Assembly: GCA_036258175.1 (NCBI GenBank)
Contig: DATAEE010000333.1
Coordinates: 40,397 to 104,396, forward strand
Source: DATAEE01 sp036258175
Lineage (GTDB): Bacteria > Acidobacteriota > Vicinamibacteria > Vicinamibacterales > 2-12-FULL-66-21
DNA: 64,000 bases
Reading direction: 5' to 3'
Positions 28,522 to 38,235 of this stretch are shown here, piece by piece. Both the position numbers and the translations under genes were made by a program. The notes under the pieces were generated by a model that saw nothing but the letters and a program-made list of their open reading frames with translations, was not told the origin of the DNA and did no database searches. Every line of letters starts with the position of its first letter. The first letter of the stretch is position 1.

Positions 28522-29442
28522 ATGCGCATCGGGATAGACCTTGGCGGGACGAAGATCGAGGGCGTCGCGCTGGCGGACGACGGTCGAGAGATAGCCAGGC
28601 GGCGGGTTCCGACGCCGCGGGACGACTACGAGGGCACGCTCTCCGCTATCGCGGCGCTGGTCGACGAGCTCGAGCGGGCGGCCGGGTCGGGGGCATCACG
28701 ACACCAGCAGAAGGTGACCATCGGCGTCGGGATTCCCGGCGCCATTTCGCGCCGGACCGGTCTCGTCAAGAACGCGAATTCGACCTGGCTGAACGGCCGT
28801 CCACTCGATCGCGACCTGCAGGCCCGCCTCCATCATCCAATTCGCCTCGCCAACGACGCCAACTGCTTCGCGTTGTCCGAGGCGGCCGACGGCGCGGGCG
28901 CCGGTGCCCGCGTCGTGTTCGGCGTGATCATCGGCACCGGCACCGGCGGCGGCGTCGTCGTCGACGGCGCCATCCTGGAAGGGCCGAACCGGATCGCGGG
29001 GGAATGGGGACACAATCCACTGCCGTGGCCGGATGCGAGTGAGCGCCCCGGCCCGGCCTGCTACTGCGGTCTCACCGGCTGCATCGAGACGTTTCTCTCC
29101 GGGCCGGGACTGGCGCGCGACCACGAGCGGGGTGGCGGCGCGCGGCTGAGCGCGGAAGAAGTCGCCTCGCGTGCCGCACAGCGCGAGCCGGCCGCGGCCG
29201 CGACCCTCGCGCGTTATCACTCACGCATGGCGCGGGCGCTGGCCTCGGTCATCAACGTCCTCGATCCCGACGTCATCGTCCTGGGCGGCGGCCTGTCGCA
29301 CATCGAGAGTCTCTACACGGAAGTGCCCCGCCTCTGGGACGAGTTCGTGTTTTCAGACGCAGTGGAAACCGAGCTCATCAGGGCGCGACATGGGGATGCA
29401 AGCGGCGTCCGCGGCGCTGCGTGGTTATGGACCACTTCGTGA
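28522..29442 (+). CDS. ROK-family sugar kinase
   Basis: 306 residues, cytoplasmic. ATP phosphate-binding loop IGIDLGGTKIEGVAL at 3-17, catalytic Asp region RLANDANCFALSEA near 110-123, GTGTGGGVVVDG near 137-148, and the ROK zinc site GHNPLPWPD...CYCGLTGCIETFLSGPGL near 165-200. The pattern resembles fructokinase/N-acetylglucosamine-kinase members rather than transcriptional ROK repressors (no helix-turn-helix). SD GAGGAGG lies 5 nt before ATG. The sugar cannot be fixed from sequence. 29443-29600 downstream shows no gene or clear structure. Confidence 0.92.
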   Translation: MRIGIDLGGTKIEGVALADDGREIARRRVPTPRDDYEGTLSAIAALVDELERAAGSGASRHQQKVTIGVGIPGAISRRTGLVKNANSTWLNGRPLDRDLQARLHHPIRLANDANCFALSEAADGAGAGARVVFGVIIGTGTGGGVVVDGAILEGPNRIAGEWGHNPLPWPDASERPGPACYCGLTGCIETFLSGPGLARDHERGGGARLSAEEVASRAAQREPAAAATLARYHSRMARALASVINVLDPDVIVLGGGLSHIESLYTEVPRLWDEFVFSDAVETELIRARHGDASGVRGAAWLWTTS

Positions 29443-29600
29443 CCATTTTGAAATTCACCTACGACCGTTGGCATGTAATTCGGCGCTCAGCTCCGTGATC
29501 TCACCACCCGTCAAGAACTTGCGAACCATTCGGGCCTGGATCCGTGCATGCACACGCGCGAGGCGCCACCCCGGCGGCTCGCGGTCGAGTGCTGCGCTTG

Positions 29601-32600
29601 ATGCCTTCGACCAGACGAAACTGGACCTTCCTCGCGACGATCGGCTGTGTGCTGCTGTGGGCGGCCACAGCCCACGCACAAGTCACCCTCGACCCCAGGA
29701 CCGTAGAGTTCGATCCGTCGCCCGACCATAACAGTCCCACGCTCGTCGTCCGCTACGACCTCGAGGTCTACAACGCCGGCGGGACGACGCCGGTTCTAAA
29801 GGTCAGCCTCGGAAAACCGGCGCCGCAGTCGGACGGCAAGATCCGCGTGGACCTTGCGGCGGCACTTGGCACTTTCTTGGCCAGTGGCCCGAACTACGAA
29901 TCGCGTGTCGTCGCGGTGAGCGATGCCAACGCGACCGGCCGCAGCACGCTCTCCAACCAGTTTGCGTTTACCGCTTCCTGTGCGGCGACCATCTCGCCGA
30001 CGAGTAGCTCGATCGCCGGCGGCGCCGGCACCGGCACGTTCAATGTGAACGCCGCGGCGGGCTGCGCGTGGTCGGCGGTGAGTATGGCGTCCTGGATCAC
30101 GATCACCGGCGGCGCGAGCGGCTCAGGGAACGGCACGGTGACCTATTCGGTCTCCGCGAATCCGTCGACCTCGCCCCGGACCGGCCAGATCGCCGCAGGC
30201 GGCCAGACCTTCACGCTGAACCAGGCGGGCGCCTGCTCGTTCACCATTTCTCCGACGAGCGCGTCATGGAGCGCCAGCGCCGCCTCGGGCAGCGTGTCGG
30301 TGACCACGACGGCCGGGTGCGCGTGGAGCGCATCGAGCCCGGTGTCGTGGATTACGTTCAGCGGACCGACGTCGGGAACCGGCAACGGCTCGGTCAACTA
30401 CAGCGTCGCCGCGAACACGAGCACCACCGCGCGGAACACCACGCTCTCAATCGCCGGGCGGGCGTTCACGGTCAATCAGGCGGGCGTCGTCTGCACGCCG
30501 ACGCTTTCCGCGTCCGGCGTCACGGTCGCCTCGGGCGGAGGGCCGGGCACGGTCTCGGTCACGGTCGCCGGAGGCTGCACGTGGACGGCTTCGAGCGGCG
30601 TCTCGTGGATCACGATCACCGGCGGCTCGCCAGGCAATGGAGACGGGACGGTCTCGTATAACGTCGCGCCAAACGGGACGGCGACGAGCCGCACCGGCAA
30701 TCTCACGATCGCGGGCCAGACTTACACGGTGACGCAGGAAGGCATCACCTGCAGCTTCAGTGTCTCTCCGACCAGCAGCAGCGTCGCTGCGGCTGCGAGC
30801 ACCGGGACGGCCACGGTTACTGCGCCAGGCGGGTGCGCGTGGACCGCTGTCAGCAACGCGTCGTGGATCACCGTCACGAGCGGCGCCAGCGGCAGCGGCA
30901 ACGGCTCCGTCGGCTACTCGGTCGCCGCGAACACGACCGTCAACCCGCGATCGGGCTCGATCACGATTGGCGGCCAGACATTCACGATCAACCAGGCGGC
31001 CGCGCCCTGCACGTTCTCGATTTCTCCAACGAGCGCCTCCGCGCCGTCCGCCGCGTCGTCGAGCACCATCGCGGTGACGGTTGCAACGGGCTGCAACTGG
31101 ACCGCCGTGAGCAACGCGTCGTGGATCACGGTCACAAGCGGGGGGTCCGGCAACGGCAACGGAACCGTCAACTACAGTGTCGCGGCGAACACGAGCACCG
31201 CGCCGCGTTCGGGAACGATCACGGTCGCCGGGCAGACCTTTACCGTCAATCAGGCTGGCGTCCCGTGTACCTTCACGATCTCGCCGACCGGCGCATCGAC
31301 CGCACCCGCCGGGGCGACTGGCACGATCACCGTGACCACGCAGGCCGGCTGCTTGTGGACGGCCGCCAGCAACGCGACGCCTTGGATCACCGTCACCGGC
31401 GGCACGCCGGGCAGCGGCAACGGAACCGTCAATTACAGCGTCGCGGCGAACACCAGCATCCTCTCCCGCTCGGGAACGATCACCGTCGCGGGACAGACGT
31501 TCACCGTGACGCAGTCCGGAATTCCCTGCACGTTCACGCTCTCGCCAACCGCCAGATCGGTCGCCTCCGGATCGACGTCCGGGACGGTGGGCGTGACGGC
31601 GCCCGGAGGCTGCACGTGGACGGCTACGCCGAGCGCTTCGTGGATCACGATCACAAGTGGAGCGAGCGGGTCGGGCAACGGGACGATCAATTACACGGTC
31701 GCCGCCAATCCGAGCACCAGCGAGCGGACGGGCACGATCGCGGCGGGCGGCGAGTTGTTCACCATCACGCAGGCGGGAGCGCCGTGCGTGTTCACGATTA
31801 CACCAGCGTCAGTGTCGGTGGGTGCGACCGCGACGACCGGAACCGTCGCCGTCGCCGCGCAGGCGGGTTGCGCGTGGTCGGCCGTCAGCAACGCAAGCTG
31901 GATCACGGTCACGGCCGGCGCGAGCGGTAGTGGAAACGGGACCGTCAGCTACAGCATCGCGGCAAACACGACGATCACCGGCCGCACGGGGACGGTCACG
32001 ATCGCCGGCCAGACGTTCACCGTGACGCAGGCCGGCATCCCCTGCACCTTTACACTCGCGCCGACGGGCGCGTCGGTGGCGGCGGGGGCGACCACCGGCA
32101 CCGTGACCGTCACGGCGCCGGCCGGCTGCACGTGGTCTGCGAGCAGCAACCAGACGTGGGCCGCGATCACCGGTGGCGCAACGGGTAACGGCAACGGAAC
32201 CGTGTCGTACAGCGTGGCGGCAAACGGAACCACGAGTCCGCGATCGGCCACACTGACGATTGCCGGGCAATCGTTCGCGTTGACGCAGGCCGGAGGCTCG
32301 TGCAACTTCGCTGTCTCACCGGCCTCCGACACCGTGCCGGCTGCAGGCGGGACCAACCGCACGATCGGCGTCACCGTGCAGGCCGGATGCGCGTGGTCGG
32401 CAACGCCGAGCGCATCCTGGATCACCGTCACTGGCGGCGGTACTGGAAACGGCAACGGCACCGTCACCTATCAGGTCGCGGCGAACACCAGCACATCACA
32501 GCGGTCGGCCACGATTGCAATCGGAAGCCAGGTCGTCACCATCACGCAGGATGCGGCCGCGTGCAGTTACACACTCACGCCTGCTTCTGTGAAAGTCGGC

Positions 32601-35171
32601 TCCAACTCGTCGAACGGAAGCGCAACGGTGACCGCACAACCGGGTTGCGGCTGGACCGCGACGCCGGCCGCCACCTGGCTCACCATCACCTCGGGTGGAA
32701 GCGGTACCGGCAACGGGACCATCAACTACAGCGTTGCGGCGAACCCGGGCACTGGCAAGCGGACGGCCGGGATTTCGTTGTCGGGCGAGGGCGCAACGGC
32801 GTCGATGACGGTGGAGCAGGACGGCGTGCCGTGCAGCTACGGCCTCTCGCCGACCACCGAAAACGTCGCGGCCGCGGGCGCCAACCGCACGGTCGCGATG
32901 ACGGCTCAGGCCGGATGCGCATGGACGGCGACGCCGAGCGCGTCGTGGATCACGATCACCGCGGGAGGCAGCGGCTCGGGGAACGGGACCGTGAGCTACA
33001 CGGTTGCGGCCAACGCGAGCACCACAGGACGGACGGGCACGATCGCGGCCGGCGGTGAGCTGCTGACAATAACTCAGGCAGGCGCGGCGTGCGCGCTGAG
33101 CATCGCGCCCGGATCGATCTCGGTCGATGCGAACGCATCGACCGGTACGGTGACCGTGACAGGTCAGCCGGGTTGCACGTGGACGGCCGCCAGCACCTCG
33201 AGCTGGATCACCGTGACGAGCGGCGCGAGCGGGACCGGCAACGGAACCGTCAGCTACAGCATCGCTGCGAATCCCAGCACCAACCCGCGCATTGGCGGCC
33301 TGACAATTGCCGGACAGACATTCACGGTCACGCAGGCTGGCGTGGCTTGCACGTTTACGATCGCACCGACGGGCGCAACGGTCAGCGCCGGGGCAACCTC
33401 CGGTACCGTCGCTGTGACCGCGGCGGCCGGCTGCACGTGGAACGCCTCTAGCCAGGCGTCCTGGATCATATTCAGCGGTAACACGAGCGGGAGCGGCAAC
33501 GGGACGGTCAGCTACAACGTTGCGGCCAACCCGAACACGACAGGCCGGTCGGGCACGATCACCATTGCCGGTCAGACCTTCACCGTCACACAGGAAGCGG
33601 TCGTCTGCACGTTCAGCGTGTCGCCGACGAACGTCGTGCTCGGGTGGGCCGCGACGAGCCTGCCGATCAACGTGACGACGGGTGGGAGCTGCGCCTGGAG
33701 CGCGTCGAGTTCCGTGTCATGGGTCACGCTTGGCAGCGGCGGCGGTCCGGGTAGCGGCAATGCGACGTTCAACGTGTCGTCGAACACGACCGGCGCCATC
33801 CGATCGGGGACGCTGACGGTGGCGGGACAGACGATCGGTGTGACGCAGGCCGCCGGGTCGTGCACCTACAGCATTTCGCCGAGCCTCGTGAACGTCGGGG
33901 CGGACGCCACGACGGTGCCGGTGACGGTGACGACGCAGGGCGGCTGCCCGTGGAGCTCGTCGAGTGCCGCGTCGTGGGCGACGTTCCCCTCCGGCGGAAC
34001 CGGGTCGGGGCCGGGCACCGTGGCGGTCGACGTCGCGTCGAATCCCGACAGCTTCGGCCGTCTGGCGACGCTGACGATCGGCGGCCGGTCGTTGGTTCTC
34101 GACCAGGCCGGCAATCAATGCTCGTACTCGCTTGCCCCCACCGGCGTGTCGGTCGGACAGGAAGGCGCGACCGGCTCGTTCGCCGTTACCGCGAGCAACG
34201 GGTGCAGCTGGACGCCTTCCAGCTCGGCGTCGTGGGTCGGCGTGAGTGGCAGTGGTACCGGCAACGGCAGCGTCACCTACAGTGTTGCCGCGAACACGAC
34301 GGGCGCGTCGCGCAGCGCTTCCGTGTCCGTCGGGAACCGTTCGTTTACGATCACGCAGGGCGGATCCTGCAGTTACAGCATCTCGCCGACGGATGTCTCG
34401 GTGGGCGAGACGGCGACGTCCGGCAGCGTGATCGTCACTGGGAGCGTGGGATGCACGTGGAACGCATCCAGCACGGCGTCGTGGCTCACGATCACGAGCG
34501 GAGCGAGCGGGACCGGCAACGGCGCCGTGAACTACAGCGTGGCCGGCAATCCGGGAGGCCCGACCCGTACCGGGACGCTCAACGTCGCGGGCAACGTCTT
34601 CACGGTCGTCCAGTCCTCGTGCGATATCACCGTGACGCCTGGGACCGTCACGGTTGCCGCCCCCGGCGGCACGACCTACGCGCTGGTCCGCGCGGGTGGG
34701 AGCTGCTCGTGGAACGCGTCCACCTCGACGTCGTGGATAAGCATACCCGGCGGGACGAGCGGAACGGGGGTTGACTGGGTCACGATCCAGGCGGCCGCGA
34801 ACCCTGGCGGATCGACACGAACGGGCAGCGTCAATGTCTCGGGCGAGGTCGTCACGGTCGTCCAGAATGGAGCGTGCACGCTCGTGGTGACGCCGACGAC
34901 GGTCAGCGCGCCCACCGCGGGCGGCGTTCAGACGGTCAACGTGGCAACGGGCGCGGGCTGCAGCTGGAGCGTGACGTCTCAGGCGAGCTGGATCACGATC
35001 AACTCGGGCAGCACGAGCGGGAGCGGCAACGCGTCGCCGGCGTTCACCGTCGCCTCGAATCCGGGCGCCGCTCGCACCGGAACGATCCGGATCAGCGGCG
35101 TCACGATCACGATCAATCAGTCGGGTGGGCCGACGCTGACGGCGCCGAAGGGCATCCGGATTGTCCAGTAG
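29601..35171 (+). CDS. Giant secreted protein of ~20 tandem BACON domains
   Basis: 1856 residues from the ATG at 29601, which begins a signal peptide (about 1-26, ending ATAHA); the longer frame from 29544 would bury it. Residues about 30-125 look like a fibronectin-III-type domain (VVRYDLEVYNAGG). From residue 127 to about 1845 there are 20 repeats of about 85 residues, each with a start like CTFTISPTG, a second Cys in GCTWTA, SWITIT, GNGTVSYSVAAN and ITIAGQTFTVTQAG. This is the BACON/putative carbohydrate- or mucin-binding fold. Two Cys per repeat could form one disulfide each. No enzyme, anchor or sorting domain follows; it ends APKGIRIVQ. Probably a long extracellular fibre or adhesin (inference). 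Confidence 0.9.
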   Translation: MPSTRRNWTFLATIGCVLLWAATAHAQVTLDPRTVEFDPSPDHNSPTLVVRYDLEVYNAGGTTPVLKVSLGKPAPQSDGKIRVDLAAALGTFLASGPNYESRVVAVSDANATGRSTLSNQFAFTASCAATISPTSSSIAGGAGTGTFNVNAAAGCAWSAVSMASWITITGGASGSGNGTVTYSVSANPSTSPRTGQIAAGGQTFTLNQAGACSFTISPTSASWSASAASGSVSVTTTAGCAWSASSPVSWITFSGPTSGTGNGSVNYSVAANTSTTARNTTLSIAGRAFTVNQAGVVCTPTLSASGVTVASGGGPGTVSVTVAGGCTWTASSGVSWITITGGSPGNGDGTVSYNVAPNGTATSRTGNLTIAGQTYTVTQEGITCSFSVSPTSSSVAAAASTGTATVTAPGGCAWTAVSNASWITVTSGASGSGNGSVGYSVAANTTVNPRSGSITIGGQTFTINQAAAPCTFSISPTSASAPSAASSSTIAVTVATGCNWTAVSNASWITVTSGGSGNGNGTVNYSVAANTSTAPRSGTITVAGQTFTVNQAGVPCTFTISPTGASTAPAGATGTITVTTQAGCLWTAASNATPWITVTGGTPGSGNGTVNYSVAANTSILSRSGTITVAGQTFTVTQSGIPCTFTLSPTARSVASGSTSGTVGVTAPGGCTWTATPSASWITITSGASGSGNGTINYTVAANPSTSERTGTIAAGGELFTITQAGAPCVFTITPASVSVGATATTGTVAVAAQAGCAWSAVSNASWITVTAGASGSGNGTVSYSIAANTTITGRTGTVTIAGQTFTVTQAGIPCTFTLAPTGASVAAGATTGTVTVTAPAGCTWSASSNQTWAAITGGATGNGNGTVSYSVAANGTTSPRSATLTIAGQSFALTQAGGSCNFAVSPASDTVPAAGGTNRTIGVTVQAGCAWSATPSASWITVTGGGTGNGNGTVTYQVAANTSTSQRSATIAIGSQVVTITQDAAACSYTLTPASVKVGSNSSNGSATVTAQPGCGWTATPAATWLTITSGGSGTGNGTINYSVAANPGTGKRTAGISLSGEGATASMTVEQDGVPCSYGLSPTTENVAAAGANRTVAMTAQAGCAWTATPSASWITITAGGSGSGNGTVSYTVAANASTTGRTGTIAAGGELLTITQAGAACALSIAPGSISVDANASTGTVTVTGQPGCTWTAASTSSWITVTSGASGTGNGTVSYSIAANPSTNPRIGGLTIAGQTFTVTQAGVACTFTIAPTGATVSAGATSGTVAVTAAAGCTWNASSQASWIIFSGNTSGSGNGTVSYNVAANPNTTGRSGTITIAGQTFTVTQEAVVCTFSVSPTNVVLGWAATSLPINVTTGGSCAWSASSSVSWVTLGSGGGPGSGNATFNVSSNTTGAIRSGTLTVAGQTIGVTQAAGSCTYSISPSLVNVGADATTVPVTVTTQGGCPWSSSSAASWATFPSGGTGSGPGTVAVDVASNPDSFGRLATLTIGGRSLVLDQAGNQCSYSLAPTGVSVGQEGATGSFAVTASNGCSWTPSSSASWVGVSGSGTGNGSVTYSVAANTTGASRSASVSVGNRSFTITQGGSCSYSISPTDVSVGETATSGSVIVTGSVGCTWNASSTASWLTITSGASGTGNGAVNYSVAGNPGGPTRTGTLNVAGNVFTVVQSSCDITVTPGTVTVAAPGGTTYALVRAGGSCSWNASTSTSWISIPGGTSGTGVDWVTIQAAANPGGSTRTGSVNVSGEVVTVVQNGACTLVVTPTTVSAPTAGGVQTVNVATGAGCSWSVTSQASWITINSGSTSGSGNASPAFTVASNPGAARTGTIRISGVTITINQSGGPTLTAPKGIRIVQ
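29979..35130 (+). repeat. Tandem ~255-bp coding repeats (BACON units)
   Basis: Twenty in-frame units of about 250-260 bp. Central units (about 30750-33590) share long runs of near-identical DNA such as ACGTTCACCGTGACGCAG and TCGTGGATCACGATCAC, while the last five are more diverged. The array is a natural substrate for unequal recombination, so unit number may vary between strains. Confidence 0.85.
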
Positions 35172-36377
35172 CTAGGCCGTCGGCGTCGTCTTCAGCGCGG
35201 CGAGCACTTTTCCGAGGAACTCGTTCAGCGTCGGGCCGCCGCGTATCCAGCGGACGACGACGACCAGGTCGTTGTCCCAGTCGACATAGATGATGTTCTG
35301 GCCGTTGCCGCGGAACGTCACGCTCGACTCGGGCGCGAGCGGGAGTGGCTTGTGTCCGGTGTTGAGAAACCAGTTCATGTAGCCGTACTCGGCGTTGGCC
35401 TGACCTGGCGTCCGAGCCATCTGGATCCATTTCTCGGAAACGATCTGCCGGTCCTTCCAGCGGCCCTGACGCAGGAAGAGATATCCAAAGCGCGCCATGT
35501 CGCGCGCGCTGATGAACATCCCGCCGCCCCAGTGGCCGCCGCCGGTGACCGACTGCACCTTCTGCCCGTCGAGCTCGATCCAGGAATTCTCGTACCCGGT
35601 CCAGCGCCAGGTGTTCGACGCGCCGATCGGCACCATGACCTCTTCACGAAGGACCTCCGGCAGCGGCCGCCGCCACACGTGCAGCGCGGCAAGCGCCAGG
35701 ACGTTGACCCGGACATCGTTGTACTTGTAGCGGGTGCCCGGCGCGCTGGGCTTCCGGTTCGGATAGTCGGCCGGGCGCTCGCCTTCCGGGCGATCCGCCC
35801 AATCCGGTTTTCCCCAGAGCGTCCCCTGCCAGTCGCTCGTCTGGCGGAGCAGGTGGTCCCACGTGATCGGCGCGTTGTGTTCCGACTCGAAGAGATCGGT
35901 GGTCGGGACGTAGTCGCGCACGCGATCGTTGACGTCCTTGATCAAACCGCGCTGCCACGCGAGGCCGACGACGGTCGAGAGGAACGTCTTGGTCACGCTG
36001 AAGGTCATGTCCGGCCGTGTCGTATCGCCCCATTCGGCGACGATGAAGCCGTTGCGGACGACGAGGCCGCTCAGCGCCGCCCGCGGACGCGTCGGGCCGA
36101 TGATCGCGTTGTGCGGCTCCCGGCTGAACGTCGTTGCAATGTCGACAGCGAGGTCCTTGGTGGCAGGATTCTCGTTCGCAACAGAGAAATCGATCGCCTC
36201 TTTGAGCCGCGCCGGATCGAAGCCCGCCTGTTCCGGCGTCCGCGTCTGCCACTCGTGCCGCTCCGGAAAGTACGTCTGGACGCGCTGCGCCGCCAGCGGT
36301 GCGGACAGCGCGACTGCCGCGAGCGTCGCAACGGCAAACGAAATCCGTCGGTGTAATCCGCGTAATCCGTGGCGCAT
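35172..36377 (-). CDS. Exported serine hydrolase, beta-lactamase class C fold
   Basis: 401 residues from the ATG at 36377; earlier in-frame ATGs at 36395 and 36428 run into the divergent gene. The first 31 residues make a signal peptide (about ending LAAQ). The penicillin-binding/class C motifs are present: SVTK (SxxK nucleophile and Lys) near residue 125, YND (YxN) near 220, and HWGGG near 285 in place of KTG. Likely a periplasmic esterase or D-amino-acid peptidase rather than a true beta-lactamase. The signal-peptide n-region is encoded by CACGGATTACGCGGATTACA-type repeat sequence. The C-terminus ends next to the BACON gene stop (convergent, no gap). Confidence 0.88.
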   Translation of the reverse strand: MRHGLRGLHRRISFAVATLAAVALSAPLAAQRVQTYFPERHEWQTRTPEQAGFDPARLKEAIDFSVANENPATKDLAVDIATTFSREPHNAIIGPTRPRAALSGLVVRNGFIVAEWGDTTRPDMTFSVTKTFLSTVVGLAWQRGLIKDVNDRVRDYVPTTDLFESEHNAPITWDHLLRQTSDWQGTLWGKPDWADRPEGERPADYPNRKPSAPGTRYKYNDVRVNVLALAALHVWRRPLPEVLREEVMVPIGASNTWRWTGYENSWIELDGQKVQSVTGGGHWGGGMFISARDMARFGYLFLRQGRWKDRQIVSEKWIQMARTPGQANAEYGYMNWFLNTGHKPLPLAPESSVTFRGNGQNIIYVDWDNDLVVVVRWIRGGPTLNEFLGKVLAALKTTPTA

Positions 36378-36403
36378 GGGGGCGTAAGGTATCATTTCGG
36401 GCC
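36378..36403. promoter_or_regulatory. 26-bp divergent gap, serine hydrolase/DUF885
   Basis: TATCAT (36390-36395) lies 8 nt before the DUF885 ATG on the + strand, consistent with a -10 giving an mRNA of almost no leader. No good -35 is seen, and nothing convincing on the minus strand. Confidence 0.35.
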
Positions 36404-38212
36404 ATGAAATCGCGCTACTTCTTTGCATTGGCTGCCGTCGTCAGCTCGGCCGCCGCGGTCTCGGGCGACCAGACGGTCGATCGCCACACGATGGCGCCGG
36501 CGGCGGCGTACGTGCCGGATGTGAAACCGCTTCCGAGCCAGACCGACAGTGAATTGCGGGATACGGTCGAGCGGGTGATTGTGGATCGATCGGCGCTGAC
36601 GCGGCGGTATTCGGACGATCAGGCGGCGGAGCGGCGCGGGGCGCTGACGGAGTTCACGCGCACGTGGCGCGCGCGGCTCGACCAGATTCCGTTCGAGCCG
36701 CTCGGCCAGGAAGGGCGGATCGATTACGTCCTCCTGCGCACGCGGTTCGATTACCAGCTCAAGCTTCTCGAGCGCGAAGCCGCACGGCAGAAGGAAATGT
36801 CGGCGCTGCTGCCGTTCTCGGCCACGATCAGCCGCCTGCACGAGTCGCGCCGGCGCATGGAGAACGTCGATCCGCGCGAAGCGGCTGCCACGTTGAGCGC
36901 GATGGCCGAGGAGATCGACGCCGCGCGCAAAAGCATCGAGTCCAGTGGTGAAGCTGGTGGTGCTTCAAGAATCGTCGCTCTCCGCGCCGCGAACGAAGCG
37001 GGCGATCTGAAACGCCTGCTCGAGAACTGGTTCAAGTTCCACGACGGGTACAACCCGCTGTTTTCCTGGTGGGTCCGCGATCCGTACAAGCGCGTCGATG
37101 GCGCGATCACCGCCTACGCCAAGACGCTCCGCGAGCGCGTCGTCGGCTACAAAGAGGGCGAGGACGAGCCGATCGTCGGCGATCCGATCGGCCGACAGGG
37201 CATTCTCGAAGACCTCGAGGCGGAGATGATTCGGTATGCGCCCGAGGAGCTGATCGCCATCGCGAAAAAGGAATACGCCTGGTGCGAGACGGAGATGATC
37301 AAGGCTTCGCGCGAGATGGGCTTCGGAGACGACTGGCGTAAAGCGCTCGAGAAGGTCAAGAACCTGCACGTCGAGCCGGGCAAGCAGCCGGCGGTCATCC
37401 GCGAGCTGGCGCACGAGGCGGTCGAATTCGTCGAAAAGCGCGATCTCGTGACCGTGCCGCCTCTCGCGAAAGACATGTGGCGTATCGAGATGATGTCGCC
37501 GGCGCAGCAGAAGGTCTCGCCGTTCTTCCTGGGCGGTGAGGTGATCCTCGTGTCGTATCCGACCGACGCGATGGAACACGGCGACAAGCTGATGAGCATG
37601 CGCGGCAACAACACGCACTTTTCACGCGCGACCGTGCAGCACGAGCTCATCCCGGGCCATCACCTGCAGGGCTTCATGAACGATCGGTACGCGACGCACC
37701 GGCGGCTGTTCGAGACGCCGTTCTGGACCGAAGGGTGGGCGCTCTATTGGGAGATGCTCCTGTGGGACCTCGGCTTCCCCCGGTCGCCCGAGGATCGCGT
37801 CGGCATGTTGTTCTGGCGGATGCACCGCACGGCGCGGATCATCTTCTCCCTCAGCTTCCACCTCGGGACGATGACGCCGCAGGAGTGCATCGATTTCCTC
37901 GTCGATCGCGTCGGCCACGAGCGGGCGAACGCCGAAGGCGAAGTGCGCCGCTCCTTCAACGGCTCGTACTCACCGCTCTATCAGGTTGCGTACATGATCG
38001 GCGGCCTGCAGTTCCGGGCGCTGCACCGTGAGCTCGTCGGGTCGAAGAAAATGACCAACCGCGAGTTTCACGACACCATCCTCAACCGCGGCGAGATGCC
38101 GGTCGAACTGGTCCGCGCGTCGCTGACGAAGGCCCCGCTGACGCGCGACTACAAGGCCGGGTGGAGGTTTTATCAGGAGCCGGGCATCCAGACAGAATCG
38201 CGAACGAAGTAG
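36404..38212 (+). CDS. Secreted DUF885 family metallopeptidase-like protein
   Basis: 602 residues from the ATG at 36404, which opens a signal peptide (MKSRYFFALAAVVSSAAAVSG); the longer frame from 36299 is antisense to the neighbour and rejected. DUF885 is a gluzincin-like family; its signature HELIPGHHLQG (HExxPGHH) is at about residue 413-423, and a further acidic helix (FWTEGWALYWEMLL) near 445 likely gives the third zinc ligand. A helical, mostly alpha fold is expected. It probably degrades peptides in the periplasm. Divergent from the serine hydrolase. Confidence 0.9.
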   Translation: MKSRYFFALAAVVSSAAAVSGDQTVDRHTMAPAAAYVPDVKPLPSQTDSELRDTVERVIVDRSALTRRYSDDQAAERRGALTEFTRTWRARLDQIPFEPLGQEGRIDYVLLRTRFDYQLKLLEREAARQKEMSALLPFSATISRLHESRRRMENVDPREAAATLSAMAEEIDAARKSIESSGEAGGASRIVALRAANEAGDLKRLLENWFKFHDGYNPLFSWWVRDPYKRVDGAITAYAKTLRERVVGYKEGEDEPIVGDPIGRQGILEDLEAEMIRYAPEELIAIAKKEYAWCETEMIKASREMGFGDDWRKALEKVKNLHVEPGKQPAVIRELAHEAVEFVEKRDLVTVPPLAKDMWRIEMMSPAQQKVSPFFLGGEVILVSYPTDAMEHGDKLMSMRGNNTHFSRATVQHELIPGHHLQGFMNDRYATHRRLFETPFWTEGWALYWEMLLWDLGFPRSPEDRVGMLFWRMHRTARIIFSLSFHLGTMTPQECIDFLVDRVGHERANAEGEVRRSFNGSYSPLYQVAYMIGGLQFRALHRELVGSKKMTNREFHDTILNRGEMPVELVRASLTKAPLTRDYKAGWRFYQEPGIQTESRTK

Positions 38213-38213
38213 C

Positions 38214-38231
38214 GCAGCCCTTCAGGGCTGC
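38214..38231. terminator. Hairpin between convergent DUF885 and DppA-like genes
   Basis: GCAGCCC-TTCA-GGGCTGC, a perfect 7-bp stem with a 4-nt loop, 1 nt after the DUF885 stop and 4 nt before the other gene's stop. No T tract. The same CTTCAGGGCTGC word occurs at 24493-24504, so it is also a dispersed phrase. Confidence 0.55.
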
Positions 38232-38235
38232 TTCG

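Noticed and set aside
29979..35130. Regularly spaced repeats considered as a CRISPR array
   Set aside because: The units are about 255 bp, in frame and encode BACON domains; no short spacers.
35172..36377. Calling the serine hydrolase a beta-lactamase resistance gene
   Set aside because: The third motif is HWGGG rather than KTG and the wider family is mostly esterases and peptidases.
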